Notes: generated by a model from the letters alone, not told the origin. A stretch of 64,000 nt of DNA from Rhizobium indicum (GCF_005862305.2 NZ_CP054023.1:248001-312000), one strand, 5' to 3'; counted from the stretch's first letter, positions 1 to 8,830 are shown. Translations and numbers: made by a program.

Positions 1-176
1 TGCTCCGCATCGTTGCCGATCCGAAGCATCAGGTACAGAACCCGCACGCGATCAGCGACGCCGACTGGGAGAACTCGATCTGGGACGTGGCCTTCAACTT
101 CTGGAGCGATCCCGAGATGAGCGTCGACGACGCGATCGCCAAGATCAAGGAAAACTACAAGACCATTCTCGGCTAG
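1..176 (+). CDS. C-terminal end of a probable ABC transporter solute-binding protein (partial)
   Basis: The window opens inside a reading frame that runs to a TAG at 174-176, giving about 58 residues. The tail reads DAIAKIKENYKTIL just before the stop, with tryptophan- and acid-rich sequence ahead of it. Such endings are common in family-1 extracellular sugar-binding proteins, where the last helices close the C-terminal lobe. The start and signal peptide lie outside the window, so the family call rests on this short tail and is tentative. A GC-rich inverted repeat follows the stop. Confidence 0.45.
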   Translation, partial: LRIVADPKHQVQNPHAISDADWENSIWDVAFNFWSDPEMSVDDAIAKIKENYKTILG

Positions 177-202
177 AGCAGCGGTTCGACGCTTCTCCCG
201 AA

Positions 203-241
203 GGGGCGGTCCGTTTCCGAAACGGCGGGCCGTCCCGCCCC
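203..241 (+). terminator. GC-rich inverted repeat after the solute-binding protein gene
   Basis: The arms GGGGCGG (203-209) and CCGCCCC (235-241) enclose an inner palindrome CCGTTT/AAACGG. This would fold into a strong hairpin between the solute-binding gene and the VOC gene. There is no T-run, so it may be a terminator or an mRNA-processing stem that keeps the upstream message stable. Confidence 0.4.
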
Positions 242-260
242 ATCGCAGAAAGGAATACCG

Positions 261-749
261 ATGGACAAGCGTTTGCTTGATGAAGATGCCGTCATGCAGA
301 TCTGCTTCGTGACCGACGATGTGCAGAAATCCGCTGCCTGGTTCTCGGAACTGACCGGCAAGCCGGTTCCGCCGGAAGGCAAAGCCGCCGAGCCGGATGA
401 GGCGCAGGCGATCTACAACGGCAAGCCCGCCGAGGTCGGCTGCCGCATCATCATGTTCAAGTTCGGCAACATCGACGTCGAGTTCCTGCAGCCCGGTCCG
501 GAGAAAAGCGCCTGGCGCGATCTGCTGGAGGAGAAAGGCCCCGGTTGCCACCACATCGCCTTCAAGACGAAGAATCTCACCGAGCGAAACCGCTATCTGG
601 AAGACAAGGGCCACCGCCTGCTCCAGCGTGGCGAATTCGACGGCGGCCACGGACGCTATGCCTATTACGACACAGTACCCGATCTGGGCGTCATGATCGA
701 ACTGCTGGAATTCGACAGCGACAAGGAAGTCCAGCCGAAGCAGGCCTGA
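261..749 (+). CDS. VOC (glyoxalase/bleomycin-resistance fold) family protein
   Basis: This 162-residue protein has the paired beta-alpha-beta-beta-beta layout of the vicinal oxygen chelate fold. The first module starts around QICFVTDDVQKSAAWF and the second around GCHHIAFKTKNL. HH at about residues 96-97 and E at about 149 (MIELLEF) could be metal ligands. The layout resembles methylmalonyl-CoA epimerase and other small isomerases or lyases, but the substrate cannot be read from the sequence. The start is supported by AAAGGA eight bases upstream. It is convergent with nadC, with only four bases between the stops, and may belong with the upstream transporter. Confidence 0.75.
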   Translation: MDKRLLDEDAVMQICFVTDDVQKSAAWFSELTGKPVPPEGKAAEPDEAQAIYNGKPAEVGCRIIMFKFGNIDVEFLQPGPEKSAWRDLLEEKGPGCHHIAFKTKNLTERNRYLEDKGHRLLQRGEFDGGHGRYAYYDTVPDLGVMIELLEFDSDKEVQPKQA

Positions 750-753
750 GGGA

Positions 754-1653
754 TTACAGCACCTGTGCAATCCGTCTCGGGCTTGTTTCCGTTGCGGTCG
801 CGGCCTCGACGAAATCGAGCCCGATATCCAGCACCGGGGCGCTGTGCGTCAACCAGCCGACGGAAATGAGGTCGACACCGGAAGCCGCGATTGCGGCAGC
901 CGTTATAGGCGTTACGCGGCCGGACGCTTCGGTGATGGCTCGGCCGGCGACTATGGCGACGGCCTCGCGCAGCTGATCCGGCGTCATATTGTCGAGCAGA
1001 ACGGCGTCGACGCCGGTCTCCATCGCGTCACGCAGCTGATTGAGGGTGTCCACTTCGACCTCGATCTTCACCATGTGGCCGACGCCTGCCCGCGCCCGGC
1101 GGATCGCTTCAGCGACCCCGCCGGCGATGGCGACGTGATTATCCTTGATCAGCACAGCGTCATAAAGCGCGAAACGGTGGTTCATGCCGCCGCCGGCCCG
1201 GACGGCATATTTCTCCAGCGCCCTCAGCCCCGGCGTCGTCTTCCGCGTGCAGGCAACTGATGCCTTGGTGCCGCGAATGGCGGCGGCGATCCCTGCCGTC
1301 ACTGTGGCGATACCAGAGAGATGGCCGAGGAAGTTCAGCGCGGTGCGCTCGGCGCTCAGCAGGCCGCGCGACGGGCCTTCGATGGTAGCGATCACGTCGC
1401 CAGGCTTGACTGCTTCGCCGTCCTGGAGATGGCGGCGCATGACGATCTCGGGATCGACGAGGGCGAAGGCGAGTTCGGCGGCATCGAGACCGGCGATCAC
1501 GCCCGGCTGGCGGGCCGCCATCGCCACCGTCGAACGGTGATCGCGAGGGATGACGGAGGCCGAGGTGATGTCACCGGCAAGACCCAGATCTTCGAGCAGG
1601 GCAGCCCGCACCAAGGGTTCGACGATCAGGCGCGGAAGGGGAACGAGGCTCAT
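754..1653 (-). CDS. nadC: Nicotinate-nucleotide pyrophosphorylase (quinolinate phosphoribosyltransferase)
   Basis: NadC converts quinolinate and PRPP to nicotinate mononucleotide, the third step of de novo NAD synthesis. The protein (299 residues) shows the family core: TRKTTPGLR with the substrate-binding Arg/Lys, then EKYAV and GGGMNHRFALYD, then IKDNH, and late barrel strands such as VLLDNM. The start at 1653 (MSLVPLPRL) is preferred over an upstream ATG because AAGGAG lies eight bases before it and only one base separates it from the nadB stop. It is the last gene of nadA-nadB-nadC and convergent with the VOC gene. Confidence 0.93.
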   Translation of the reverse strand: MSLVPLPRLIVEPLVRAALLEDLGLAGDITSASVIPRDHRSTVAMAARQPGVIAGLDAAELAFALVDPEIVMRRHLQDGEAVKPGDVIATIEGPSRGLLSAERTALNFLGHLSGIATVTAGIAAAIRGTKASVACTRKTTPGLRALEKYAVRAGGGMNHRFALYDAVLIKDNHVAIAGGVAEAIRRARAGVGHMVKIEVEVDTLNQLRDAMETGVDAVLLDNMTPDQLREAVAIVAGRAITEASGRVTPITAAAIAASGVDLISVGWLTHSAPVLDIGLDFVEAATATETSPRRIAQVL

Positions 1654-1654
1654 C

Positions 1655-3196
1655 TCAGGCACTCCTTGCAAGGGCATAGGGCGGTGTCGCGCGGGCGATC
1701 TCCAGAACGTCGGAAAGGCGCATCTGCCGACGGTTGGTGTTGGCGAGCTTCAGCGGAAAATCGGTGCGGGCATGGGCGCCGCGCGATTCCATCCGCAGGC
1801 TGGCAAAGACGGCAATCAGTAGCGCAACGATGGCCGGATCGGCGGCAGGGCCGTTGCCTTCGGCAAGCGGCAGCAGGGCGGCGATCGCGCCATGAATGGC
1901 GCCGGCATTGCGCAGCACGCCGAGATGGCGCGAGACGATCGGCCGCACGAATGACGCATCGGTCGGCGCCGGGAGACCCCCGGCGGAGATGGTGCCGGTA
2001 CCACTCGCCGGCATGCCTGAAATGTCGCGCGCCGCCCGCATGCCCATGACGGCCGCTTCCAGCAGCGAATTGCTGGCAAGCCGGTTTGCGCCGTGCAGGC
2101 CGGTCGAGGCCGCCTCTCCGGCGACCCAGAGACCGGGAACCGAACTGCGGCCATTTGCATCCGTGGCCACGCCGCCCATGTGATAGTGAACGGCCGGGCG
2201 CACCGGAATGAGGTCTTTCGCCAGATCGATGCCGGCCTCGCCACAAAGGCTCGAGATGACAGGAAAGCGCGTGGCAAAGCGGCTGCCGAGAGCATCGCGA
2301 GCGTCGAGGAAGACCCTGCCGCCACGGGCGATTTCGGCGCTGATCGCCCGCGCCACCACGTCGCGCGGTGCAAGTTCGGCACCTGGAATGCGGGCCATGA
2401 ACCGTTCGCCGCGCTCGTTGACGAGCAAAGCCCCTTCCCCGCGCACCGCCTCGCTGATGAGCGCCAGCGGCCTGCGGCGTGAATCGAGTGCGGTCGGATG
2501 GAACTGGACGAATTCCATATCGGCGAGCGCAGCACCGGCTCTTGCCGCGAGCGCGATCCCCTGGCCGAAATTCCCCATCGGATTGGTGGTCGCGTCGTAA
2601 AGCCCGCCAATGCCGCCGGTGGCGAGCACCACCTTCGATGTCGGCAGAATGACGGCGCCATTCGCGGTCGCGCAGAGCAGGCCGGCGACCTGCTCGCCAT
2701 CCATCACAATCCGCCGCGCCTCGAAGCCTTCGAGCACTGATATAGTTGGCGTTTTCATTGCCGCCTTGATCAGCGCGGCGATGATCGCCGTACCCGAGCC
2801 GTCGCCTTCAGCATGGACGATGCGGCGGCGATTATGGGCCGCCTCCAGCCCGAGCGAGAGTTCGCCGGCGGTATTCCGGTCGAAGCGAACGCCGGCCTGC
2901 TCCAGCGCGACGATCGCCGCCGGCGCCTCGGCGATGATGCTGGCGGCAATGGCCGGATCGCAGAGCCCGTCGCCGGCGGCAAGCGTATCGGCAAGATGCA
3001 GTGCCGCGCTATCGTCGGCGCCCATGCTGGCGGCGATGCCGCCCTGCGCCCAGGCGCTCGACGTCTCTGCGCCAAGGGCAGCGCGGGTAATAATGACGGA
3101 GGGTTCAGGCGCCAATGTGAGCGCGGTCATCAGCCCGGCAAGCCCGCTGCCGACGATCACCGTGCGTCCGGCAAGATGGTCGAGAAGCTCGGTCAT
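1655..3196 (-). CDS. nadB: L-aspartate oxidase
   Basis: NadB is the FAD enzyme that oxidises L-aspartate to iminoaspartate, which NadA condenses with dihydroxyacetone phosphate. The 513-residue product has the N-terminal dinucleotide motif [14 protein letters not shown], the [11 protein letters not shown] segment, FVQFHPTAL in the substrate region, and [22 protein letters not shown] in the second FAD contact. These are hallmarks of the succinate dehydrogenase/aspartate oxidase flavoprotein family. Its ATG overlaps the nadA stop by four bases, so translation is probably coupled. Length and motifs are normal. Confidence 0.95.
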   Translation of the reverse strand: MTELLDHLAGRTVIVGSGLAGLMTALTLAPEPSVIITRAALGAETSSAWAQGGIAASMGADDSAALHLADTLAAGDGLCDPAIAASIIAEAPAAIVALEQAGVRFDRNTAGELSLGLEAAHNRRRIVHAEGDGSGTAIIAALIKAAMKTPTISVLEGFEARRIVMDGEQVAGLLCATANGAVILPTSKVVLATGGIGGLYDATTNPMGNFGQGIALAARAGAALADMEFVQFHPTALDSRRRPLALISEAVRGEGALLVNERGERFMARIPGAELAPRDVVARAISAEIARGGRVFLDARDALGSRFATRFPVISSLCGEAGIDLAKDLIPVRPAVHYHMGGVATDANGRSSVPGLWVAGEAASTGLHGANRLASNSLLEAAVMGMRAARDISGMPASGTGTISAGGLPAPTDASFVRPIVSRHLGVLRNAGAIHGAIAALLPLAEGNGPAADPAIVALLIAVFASLRMESRGAHARTDFPLKLANTNRRQMRLSDVLEIARATPPYALARSA

Positions 3197-4164
3197 ATCG
3201 CCAGCATCCTTTCGACGGCGCGGCGCGCGGCCACGGCGATCGCAGGATCGACGGTGACCTCGTGGCGGTTTTCCTCAAGGGCGGCGCGGATATTGGCCAG
3301 CGTGATGCGCTTCATATGCGGGCAGAGATTGCAGGGGCGAATGAACTCGACATCGGGATGGTGCACGGCGACATTGTCGCTCATCGAGCATTCGGTGAGC
3401 AGCACGACGCGCGCCGGCTTCTGCCTGCCGACATAATCCGACATCACCGCGGTGGAGCCGGCGAAATCGGCTTCGGCCACCACCTCTGGTGGGCATTCCG
3501 GATGGGCGAGCACGGTGACGCCCGGATGGTTTTCGCGCAACTGGCGCACGTCCTCGGCGGTGAAGAGTTCATGCACCTCGCAATGGCCATGCCAGGCGAT
3601 GATCTCGACATCAGTCTCGCGGGCGACATTGCGCGCCAGATATTCGTCCGGGATCATCAGCACCTTCGGCACGCCGAGGGATTCCACCACTTGCTTGGCA
3701 TTACCCGAGGTGCAGCAGATATCGGAAGCAGCCTTCACCGCGGCCGAGGTGTTGACATAGGTGACGATGGGCACGCCGGGATGGGCCTGGCGCAGCAGGG
3801 CGATATCCTCGGGCGTGATCGAATCCGCCAGCGAACAGCCCGCGCCGAGATCCGGGATCAGCACGGTTTTCTCAGGGTTCAGCAGCTTGGCGGTTTCGGC
3901 CATGAAATGCACGCCGGCAAGCACGATGACATCGGCATCGACCTCGATCGCCTTGCGGGCGAGCGCCAGGCTGTCGCCGACGATATCGGCCACGCCGTGG
4001 AAGATCTCCGGTGTCTGATAGTTGTGCGCGAGAATGACGGCGTTACGGCGGCGCTTGAGCTCGAGGATGGCGTCGACGTCATTTTCGAACGTCATCCATT
4101 CGGCTTTGGGAATGACACGGCTGACGCGCTGATAAAGCGAGGATGCGGAAACAGGGTGATTCAT
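3193..4164 (-). CDS. nadA: Quinolinate synthase A
   Basis: NadA condenses iminoaspartate with dihydroxyacetone phosphate to quinolinate and carries a 4Fe-4S cluster. The 323-residue product has the three-fold repeat architecture. Candidate cluster cysteines are in VTYVN...[15 protein letters not shown] and [10 protein letters not shown], and AHNYQ and GDSLALA near the N terminus are typical. It is the first gene of the nadABC operon. Two 19-bp palindromic operators sit directly upstream at 4179-4197 and 4213-4231, so NAD-dependent repression by NadQ is likely. Confidence 0.95.
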   Translation of the reverse strand: MNHPVSASSLYQRVSRVIPKAEWMTFENDVDAILELKRRRNAVILAHNYQTPEIFHGVADIVGDSLALARKAIEVDADVIVLAGVHFMAETAKLLNPEKTVLIPDLGAGCSLADSITPEDIALLRQAHPGVPIVTYVNTSAAVKAASDICCTSGNAKQVVESLGVPKVLMIPDEYLARNVARETDVEIIAWHGHCEVHELFTAEDVRQLRENHPGVTVLAHPECPPEVVAEADFAGSTAVMSDYVGRQKPARVVLLTECSMSDNVAVHHPDVEFIRPCNLCPHMKRITLANIRAALEENRHEVTVDPAIAVAARRAVERMLAI

Positions 4165-4178
4165 GACCGGCTCCTAAT

Positions 4179-4197
4179 TATGCTCTCTTTGAGCATA
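4179..4197 (-). promoter_or_regulatory. Proximal NadQ-type operator upstream of nadA
   Basis: TATGCTC-TCTTT-GAGCATA is a perfect inverted repeat with seven-base arms and a five-base spacer. It lies 15 bases from the nadA start, where a bound repressor would block transcription or initiation. The arm sequence recurs in a second site 34 bp away, centre to centre. Assignment to NadQ is inferred from the adjacent regulator gene. Confidence 0.8.
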
Positions 4198-4212
4198 TCG
4201 TAAGCAAAGAGA

Positions 4213-4231
4213 TATTCTCACAGTGAGCATA
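4213..4231 (-). promoter_or_regulatory. Distal NadQ-type operator upstream of nadA
   Basis: TATTCTC-ACAGT-GAGCATA repeats the arm sequence of the proximal operator, with one mismatch between arms. It ends three bases from the nadQ stop codon, so the whole nadQ-nadA gap is occupied by the two sites. The 34-bp spacing is close to three helical turns, which would place two repressor dimers on about the same DNA face. Confidence 0.75.
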
Positions 4232-4233
4232 TG

Positions 4234-5130
4234 TCAATTGCGGGAGAGCGGTAATTTCGTTCCTGCCAGCGCCCGTTCTTCGAGCACGGTGTGGCGAAAG
4301 CGGAAGAGCTTGGCCGGCCGACCGCCGGTTTCGCTTTCCGTTCCGCCGGTTTCCTCGACCAGTTCCTGCTGTTCGATGAGGCGGCGGAAGTTCTGCTTAT
4401 GCAGCGTCAGCCCCGCCAACGCCTCGATTGTGCGCTGCAGCCTCAGCAGCGTGAAACTGTCAGGCATAAGTTCGAAGACCACGGGGCGGTATTTGATCTT
4501 GGCGCGGAGCCGGGCGATGCCGGTCGCGAGAATCCGCCGATGATCGGCAAACATTGCCCGGCCGAGATTGGCCTCGGCCCCGCATCCGGCTTCCGAGACG
4601 AGCCCCGCCTCGTAAAGCAGTTCATAGCGCTGCAGGGCCAGATCCTCGTTCCAGCCGCCGCCGTCGAGGCCAAAGGTGAAATCCGCCCGGCGATGACGAT
4701 GGTCGCGCCTGGCCGGATCGGCATCGGCCCAGTTCCTCAGACGCGCCATGATCTCGTCAAGCACGGCTGGCCGGCCCTGCCGGTGGTCTTCCCAGGGGAA
4801 ATATTCGTACCAGCCGTGCCATCCCGGCCGGCCGGCGCCCGACTGCTCGTTGACGAGGCCGAGATAGCTGATCGAGATCGTCCGCCCGCCTGGGATGTCG
4901 TTGTTCCGGTCGCGGTCGGCAAAGGTATAGAGTTGTTCGAGATAACCGACGGGGTGTTCTGTCTGCTCCTGCACCCATTCGCGCAGGCCCGATTGCAGGG
5001 TGCGATGCCCCATTTCGAAGGGGCCCGACGGCAGCGCATTGCCGGAGCGGATGGTCATCACGCGCGGCTCGTCTCCCGTCACCGCGACGAGCACCGCAAT
5101 CAATTCCGCATGTGCAAAGCCGATCGTCAC
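4234..5130 (-). CDS. nadQ: NadQ-type transcriptional regulator of NAD biosynthesis
   Basis: The product (298 residues from a GTG start) has a Nudix-like N-terminal half (AELIAVLVAVTGDEPRVMTI, then YLEQLYTFADRDRN) and a C-terminal winged-helix half ending in a basic segment (GGRPAKLFRFR). This is the layout of the NadQ/COG4111 regulators reported for alphaproteobacterial NAD genes. A hydrolase-active Nudix box (GX5EX7REUXEEXGU) is not evident, fitting a ligand sensor rather than an enzyme. I chose GTG at 5130 because a panB-like terminator at 5207-5229 lies inside the longest frame; ATG at 5172 is the alternative. It lies upstream of nadABC in the same direction. Confidence 0.8.
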   Translation of the reverse strand: MTIGFAHAELIAVLVAVTGDEPRVMTIRSGNALPSGPFEMGHRTLQSGLREWVQEQTEHPVGYLEQLYTFADRDRNNDIPGGRTISISYLGLVNEQSGAGRPGWHGWYEYFPWEDHRQGRPAVLDEIMARLRNWADADPARRDHRHRRADFTFGLDGGGWNEDLALQRYELLYEAGLVSEAGCGAEANLGRAMFADHRRILATGIARLRAKIKYRPVVFELMPDSFTLLRLQRTIEALAGLTLHKQNFRRLIEQQELVEETGGTESETGGRPAKLFRFRHTVLEERALAGTKLPLSRN

Positions 5131-5206
5131 AGGGGACCGAATACTCCGTTCCGAATGGGTCGAACGGATCATTCCTGACACAGGCCGGGACGGAAGCCAA
5201 TGGAAA

Positions 5207-5229
5207 GGAAGCGCCTTTGCGGCGCTTCC
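5207..5229 (-). terminator. Terminator hairpin after the PanB-like gene
   Basis: GGAAGCGCC and GGCGCTTCC form a perfect nine-base-pair stem with a five-base loop, followed on the minus strand by TTTCC. It lies 32 bases beyond the panB-like stop codon. It separates the moc-like operon from nadQ. Confidence 0.75.
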
Positions 5230-5261
5230 CACATCATCGAGGCAACAGAACTCGTTTGCCC

Positions 5262-6080
5262 TCAGCTATTGCCCGTCTCGCTTTTCAGCCGCTGCAGGAA
5301 GATTTCCAGTTCCGCGTCGTCGATACCGACGAGATGGCGCTTTTCCGGATAGGCGCCGGTCCGGACATCCTCGGCGAATTCCGTGAAGGCGGCGATGCGT
5401 TCGCGCTGCAGCCGGTCGTGTTCGGCGGCAAAATTGCGATAGACCTTGGCATGGCGGGGATAGTGGTCGCGATTGGCGCCGAGCACGTCGTCGGCAAAGA
5501 GATATTGGGCGTCGCAGCCGCTGCCCGCCCCCATGGAGATCATCAGCATCGAGGTGTTGCTGCTGATCGCGGCCGCGACATCATCAGGCACGACTTCGAT
5601 TTCGGCGGCGAAGGCGCCTGCCTCTTCCAGCGCCTTCGTCTGCCGCCAGATTTCGGCCGCACTCGCCGCCGTCTTGCCGACGACGCGAAAGCCGCCGGTC
5701 CAGGTCGCCTTCGAAGGGATCAGTCCGAGATGGCCACAGACCGGAATACCCTCGTCCCGCATGCGCCGGATCGTCTGCAGGCTTGCGGCGCAATAGACTG
5801 CATCGCCGCCCGCCTTCAGCGCCGCGAAGGCCGCACGAAGATAGTCCTCGGCCGAGACATGATCGCCATATTCGAGCCCCGGAATGGCAAAGGGCGTGGG
5901 GGCTGCCTCGCGAAAGACCGGCCCGAGCAGCGAGGGCGGCACGGAGACGATGTCGATCCCTGCCTTTTCGGCGGCGTCCGCTTCCTCCAGTGAGGTAACG
6001 CGCAGCATGGTGAGCTGGCGTTTGCCTTTTTCCGAAAGCAGATCGGCGACGGTTGCGCGTCTATGTTTCTTCATCATCAA
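5262..6080 (-). CDS. PanB-like (ketopantoate hydroxymethyltransferase family) protein lacking the metal ligands
   Basis: Across 272 residues this aligns with ketopantoate hydroxymethyltransferase. It keeps PVCGHLGLIP, GGFRVVGK, the KALEEAGA helix, the glutamate of the LEC[VP] segment (here IEVVP), and a GAGSGCDAQ-like glycine loop. The three PanB magnesium ligands are gone: the GDSLGM segment reads VPPSLLG, ADLPF reads IPGLEYG, and KLEGG reads VYCAAS. It may therefore not make ketopantoate. It is the last gene of the mocD-mocE-mocF-like operon, 23 bases after the reductase gene, so a role in that pathway is more likely than vitamin B5 synthesis. Annotation pipelines will probably call it panB. 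Confidence 0.7.
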   Translation of the reverse strand: MMMKKHRRATVADLLSEKGKRQLTMLRVTSLEEADAAEKAGIDIVSVPPSLLGPVFREAAPTPFAIPGLEYGDHVSAEDYLRAAFAALKAGGDAVYCAASLQTIRRMRDEGIPVCGHLGLIPSKATWTGGFRVVGKTAASAAEIWRQTKALEEAGAFAAEIEVVPDDVAAAISSNTSMLMISMGAGSGCDAQYLFADDVLGANRDHYPRHAKVYRNFAAEHDRLQRERIAAFTEFAEDVRTGAYPEKRHLVGIDDAELEIFLQRLKSETGNS

Positions 6081-6103
6081 TTCCTTTGAAAATATCGGGC
6101 GGC

Positions 6104-7330
6104 TCAGGCGGCCAGCAGGGATTTCAGCTTGATGTCGCTGGCTGCGAGTGCTGCCGGGTTGGGATGGGCGCGCGCTGCGATCAGCATTTCGGCGAGCCTG
6201 ATGTCGCGGGCCACCGCATTGCCCGGCCCAATGCCGCTCGCGGCGATCAGCCGTCCGTCGGCATCGAGATGGAAAAGGATGAAGGCGCCTCCGGCGAGGT
6301 CGCGGCGCAGATGTCTGACAGCACCTTCGGCAAGGCCTGATATCTGCAGCGTCATGTCGTATTGATCCGACCAGAACCAGGGCACGGCCGAGATGGCTTC
6401 GTTTAAGCCGAGCAAGTTGGCCGCGGCCAATGTGCCCTGCTCCTGGGCATTGCGCCAGGATTCGAGCCGCACCCGCCGGCCGCCATAGATCGACAACGGA
6501 AAGGAGCAGCAGTCGCCGGCGGCAAAGACATCGGGTGCGGAGGTCTGGAGATTGATATCGACGGCAATGCCATTGTCGATTGCCAGCCCGGCCCTTTCGG
6601 CGATCTCGATATTCGGCCGCGCGCCGATACCGACAAGGGCGAGATCGGCTTCGATCAGCTCTCCGGTCGACAATCTGATCAACGCTTTCCCGCTTCCCTC
6701 CGTCAGCGCTTCGATGGAGACGCCGCAGCGGATATCGACGCCTTCGGCGCGATGGCGCTCAGCGAGCAGATGAGCAATCTCCTCCGGCACGCCGCGCTTC
6801 AGCACTCGTTCCAGCCCCTCGATGAGGGTAACGTCGGCGCCGAGCGACCGCGCCGTTGCCGCAAGTTCCAATCCGATGAAGCCACCGCCGATGATGGCGA
6901 TGTGCCGCCCCGGCTTCATGGCGTCGCGCAGCGCCATCGCATCGTGATGTGTCCTGAGCGCGCGGATATGCCGGCTGCCCTCAGGCGCGCCGGGAAACGA
7001 ACGAGCGCTTGCGCCTGTTGCGAGAAGTAGCCTGTCGTAGGAGAGCGATGTATCGTCCGAAAGCGTCACGGTTTTGGATGCGGTGTCGATATCCCGGGCC
7101 TCCAGGCCAATCAGCAGCCGGATATCGTTCTCGGCGTATCTCTCCGCCGTTGCGATGAATTTCGGACCGGTCGCATCGGCGGAGCCGGTCTTCGACAGCG
7201 GCGGTCGTTCGTAAGGAGCAAGAGGCTCGGCTCCAACCAGCGTAATCTCGCCGCTAAAACCCTTTTCCCGCAATGCGAAGGCAGCGCGCGCACCGCATTC
7301 GCCTGCCCCGATGATGACGAAATGAACCAC
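6104..7330 (-). CDS. mocF: FAD-dependent ferredoxin reductase, MocF-like
   Basis: This 408-residue flavoprotein should pass electrons from NAD(P)H to the small Rieske ferredoxin encoded just upstream. It has two Rossmann motifs, VIIGAGECGARAAFAL at the N terminus for FAD and IAIIGGGFIGLELAAT near residue 145 for NAD(P)H, plus FAAGDCCSFPL before the C-terminal reductase domain. It belongs to the rubredoxin/putidaredoxin reductase type that serves oxygenases. In rhizopine catabolism MocF has this role for MocD. The symbol is by gene order and family, not proven substrate. A 15/16 parS match lies inside it at 6416-6431. Confidence 0.75.
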   Translation of the reverse strand: MVHFVIIGAGECGARAAFALREKGFSGEITLVGAEPLAPYERPPLSKTGSADATGPKFIATAERYAENDIRLLIGLEARDIDTASKTVTLSDDTSLSYDRLLLATGASARSFPGAPEGSRHIRALRTHHDAMALRDAMKPGRHIAIIGGGFIGLELAATARSLGADVTLIEGLERVLKRGVPEEIAHLLAERHRAEGVDIRCGVSIEALTEGSGKALIRLSTGELIEADLALVGIGARPNIEIAERAGLAIDNGIAVDINLQTSAPDVFAAGDCCSFPLSIYGGRRVRLESWRNAQEQGTLAAANLLGLNEAISAVPWFWSDQYDMTLQISGLAEGAVRHLRRDLAGGAFILFHLDADGRLIAASGIGPGNAVARDIRLAEMLIAARAHPNPAALAASDIKLKSLLAA

Positions 7331-7341
7331 GCCAGCCTCCC

Positions 7342-7656
7342 TCAGATCGAGATGAAGACGGCGCCGTCTTCGATCTTGACAGGATAGGTCTTGAGATTGA
7401 CGCAGACCGGCGCACCCTTGGCTTCGCCCGTCTTGTAGTTGAAGCGGCCGTTATGTTTCGGACATTCGATGATCTCATCCATGACAAGCCCGTCGGCGAG
7501 ATGGATATGTTCATGTGTGCAGAGCCCGTCGGTCGCGAAAAATTCGTCGTCCGGGCTGCGATAGACCGCGAAGGTGCGCCCGTCGTGGTCGAAGCGGATG
7601 ACATCCTCCTCGTCGATCTCGTCCTTGCCGCAGACCTGGATCCAGTTTCCGCTCAT
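7342..7656 (-). CDS. mocE: Rieske-type 2Fe-2S ferredoxin, MocE-like
   Basis: A 104-residue single-domain Rieske ferredoxin. The cluster ligands are CTHEH (Cys46, His48) and CPKHNGRF (Cys65, His68), matching C-X-H-X16-C-X2-H. It should carry electrons from the flavoprotein encoded next to the diiron oxygenase encoded upstream. It sits 11 bases before mocF and 21 bases after mocD. The same three-gene set, oxygenase-ferredoxin-reductase, is known as mocDEF in rhizopine-degrading Rhizobium. Confidence 0.8.
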   Translation of the reverse strand: MSGNWIQVCGKDEIDEEDVIRFDHDGRTFAVYRSPDDEFFATDGLCTHEHIHLADGLVMDEIIECPKHNGRFNYKTGEAKGAPVCVNLKTYPVKIEDGAVFISI

Positions 7657-7677
7657 CTTGTCCTCCCTCGATTGTCT

Positions 7678-8766
7678 TTATTGCGCGGCCGGGGCCAGCT
7701 CGTTGTGGAATTCCTCGCGATAGGGCCGCGCGGTGGCCGGCAGTTCGCGTTTCAGGAAATAATCCTCGTTGCGCAGCTGGCGCAGGAAGGCTGGGATCAT
7801 CTCGCGATAGCCGGACCAGATCGACGGGTTCGGCGCCGGCAGGTCGTGCTTGATCATCGCGTGCAGCTGGGGCAGCGCGTGGTAAGGCACCATCGGAAAC
7901 ATGTGATGTTCGACGTGGTAGTTCATGTTCCAGTAAATGAAGCGGCTGATGGGGTTCATATAGACCGTGCGGCTGTTCAGCCGATGGTCGGTCACATTGT
8001 CGGCAAGGCCGCCATGCTGCAGCAGACCGGTCAGCACATGGTGCCAGGCGCCGTAGAGGCGCGGCAGGCCGATCAGCACCAGCGGCAGGATCGAACCCAT
8101 GGCGATCGCGGCTGCGATCGTCGCAACATAGATCGCCAGCCAGACGCGGGCGATGCGGATGGCCTTCGGCTGCTCCATCTCGGGAATGAAGGTCTTTTCC
8201 GCCGCGCTGACGCCGCCGAGGGCATTGCGCAGCATGTCGACGACCGCATGCCAGGCGTCGAGGATGCCGAAGAAATTGAGAACCAGCCGCAACAGATCGG
8301 GCGGCCGCATGACGGCGATCTCGGGATCGCGGCCGACGATCACCGTATCGGTGTGATGGCGCGCATGGCTCCAGCGCCAGGTCACTGGATTGCGCATGAT
8401 CATGAAGCAGGCAATCTGGTAGACGACATCGTTCATCCAGCGCGTCTTGAAGGCGGTGCCATGGCCGCATTCGTGCCAGCGGCTGTCGGAGGCCGAGCCG
8501 TAAAGCACGCCATAGGCGAGGAAGAAGGGCAGCGCGATCCACGAGCCCCAGTAATAAATGCCGAGCCCGGCAAGGACCAGCATGCTGCCGAGCCAGAGGG
8601 CCGTGTCGCGGATCGCCGGCGCATCGGAGCGCTGCATCAGCGCCTTCATCTCCTTGCGCGGAATGTCGGTGTGATACCATTCGGCCGCCGCCAGCCCCGT
8701 CTCGACGGCGGTGCGGCCGCTTTCGCCGAGAAGGTCGTAGTCGCGCTTCTTTGTCTGGGTCGCCAT
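7678..8766 (-). CDS. mocD: Membrane diiron oxygenase of the fatty-acid-desaturase fold, MocD-like
   Basis: The 362-residue membrane protein carries the histidine boxes of desaturase/hydroxylase diiron enzymes: HECGH (98-102), HARHH (134-138) and HVEHH (284-288), with WHHVLTGLLQHGG near 241. Hydrophobic stretches around 55-90 and 205-245 fit membrane-spanning helices. I chose the ATG at 8766 because GGGAGG lies just upstream; a longer frame adds 27 unlikely residues. MocD of the mocDEF system is needed for use of 3-O-methyl-scyllo-inosamine, probably to remove the methyl group. The substrate here is inference. It is the first gene of the operon and divergent from a LacI regulator. Confidence 0.72.
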   Translation of the reverse strand: MATQTKKRDYDLLGESGRTAVETGLAAAEWYHTDIPRKEMKALMQRSDAPAIRDTALWLGSMLVLAGLGIYYWGSWIALPFFLAYGVLYGSASDSRWHECGHGTAFKTRWMNDVVYQIACFMIMRNPVTWRWSHARHHTDTVIVGRDPEIAVMRPPDLLRLVLNFFGILDAWHAVVDMLRNALGGVSAAEKTFIPEMEQPKAIRIARVWLAIYVATIAAAIAMGSILPLVLIGLPRLYGAWHHVLTGLLQHGGLADNVTDHRLNSRTVYMNPISRFIYWNMNYHVEHHMFPMVPYHALPQLHAMIKHDLPAPNPSIWSGYREMIPAFLRQLRNEDYFLKRELPATARPYREEFHNELAPAAQ

Positions 8767-8830
8767 TGTCCGCCTCCCGTTGCCCTTGCCTGGGAGAATA
8801 GGTTGACTTTGGAAAGCGCTCAATGCAGGC

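Noticed and set aside
5262..6080. Plain annotation as panB for pantothenate synthesis
   Set aside because: The metal ligands of PanB are absent and the gene is the last of a moc-like operon, so vitamin synthesis is not supported by the sequence.
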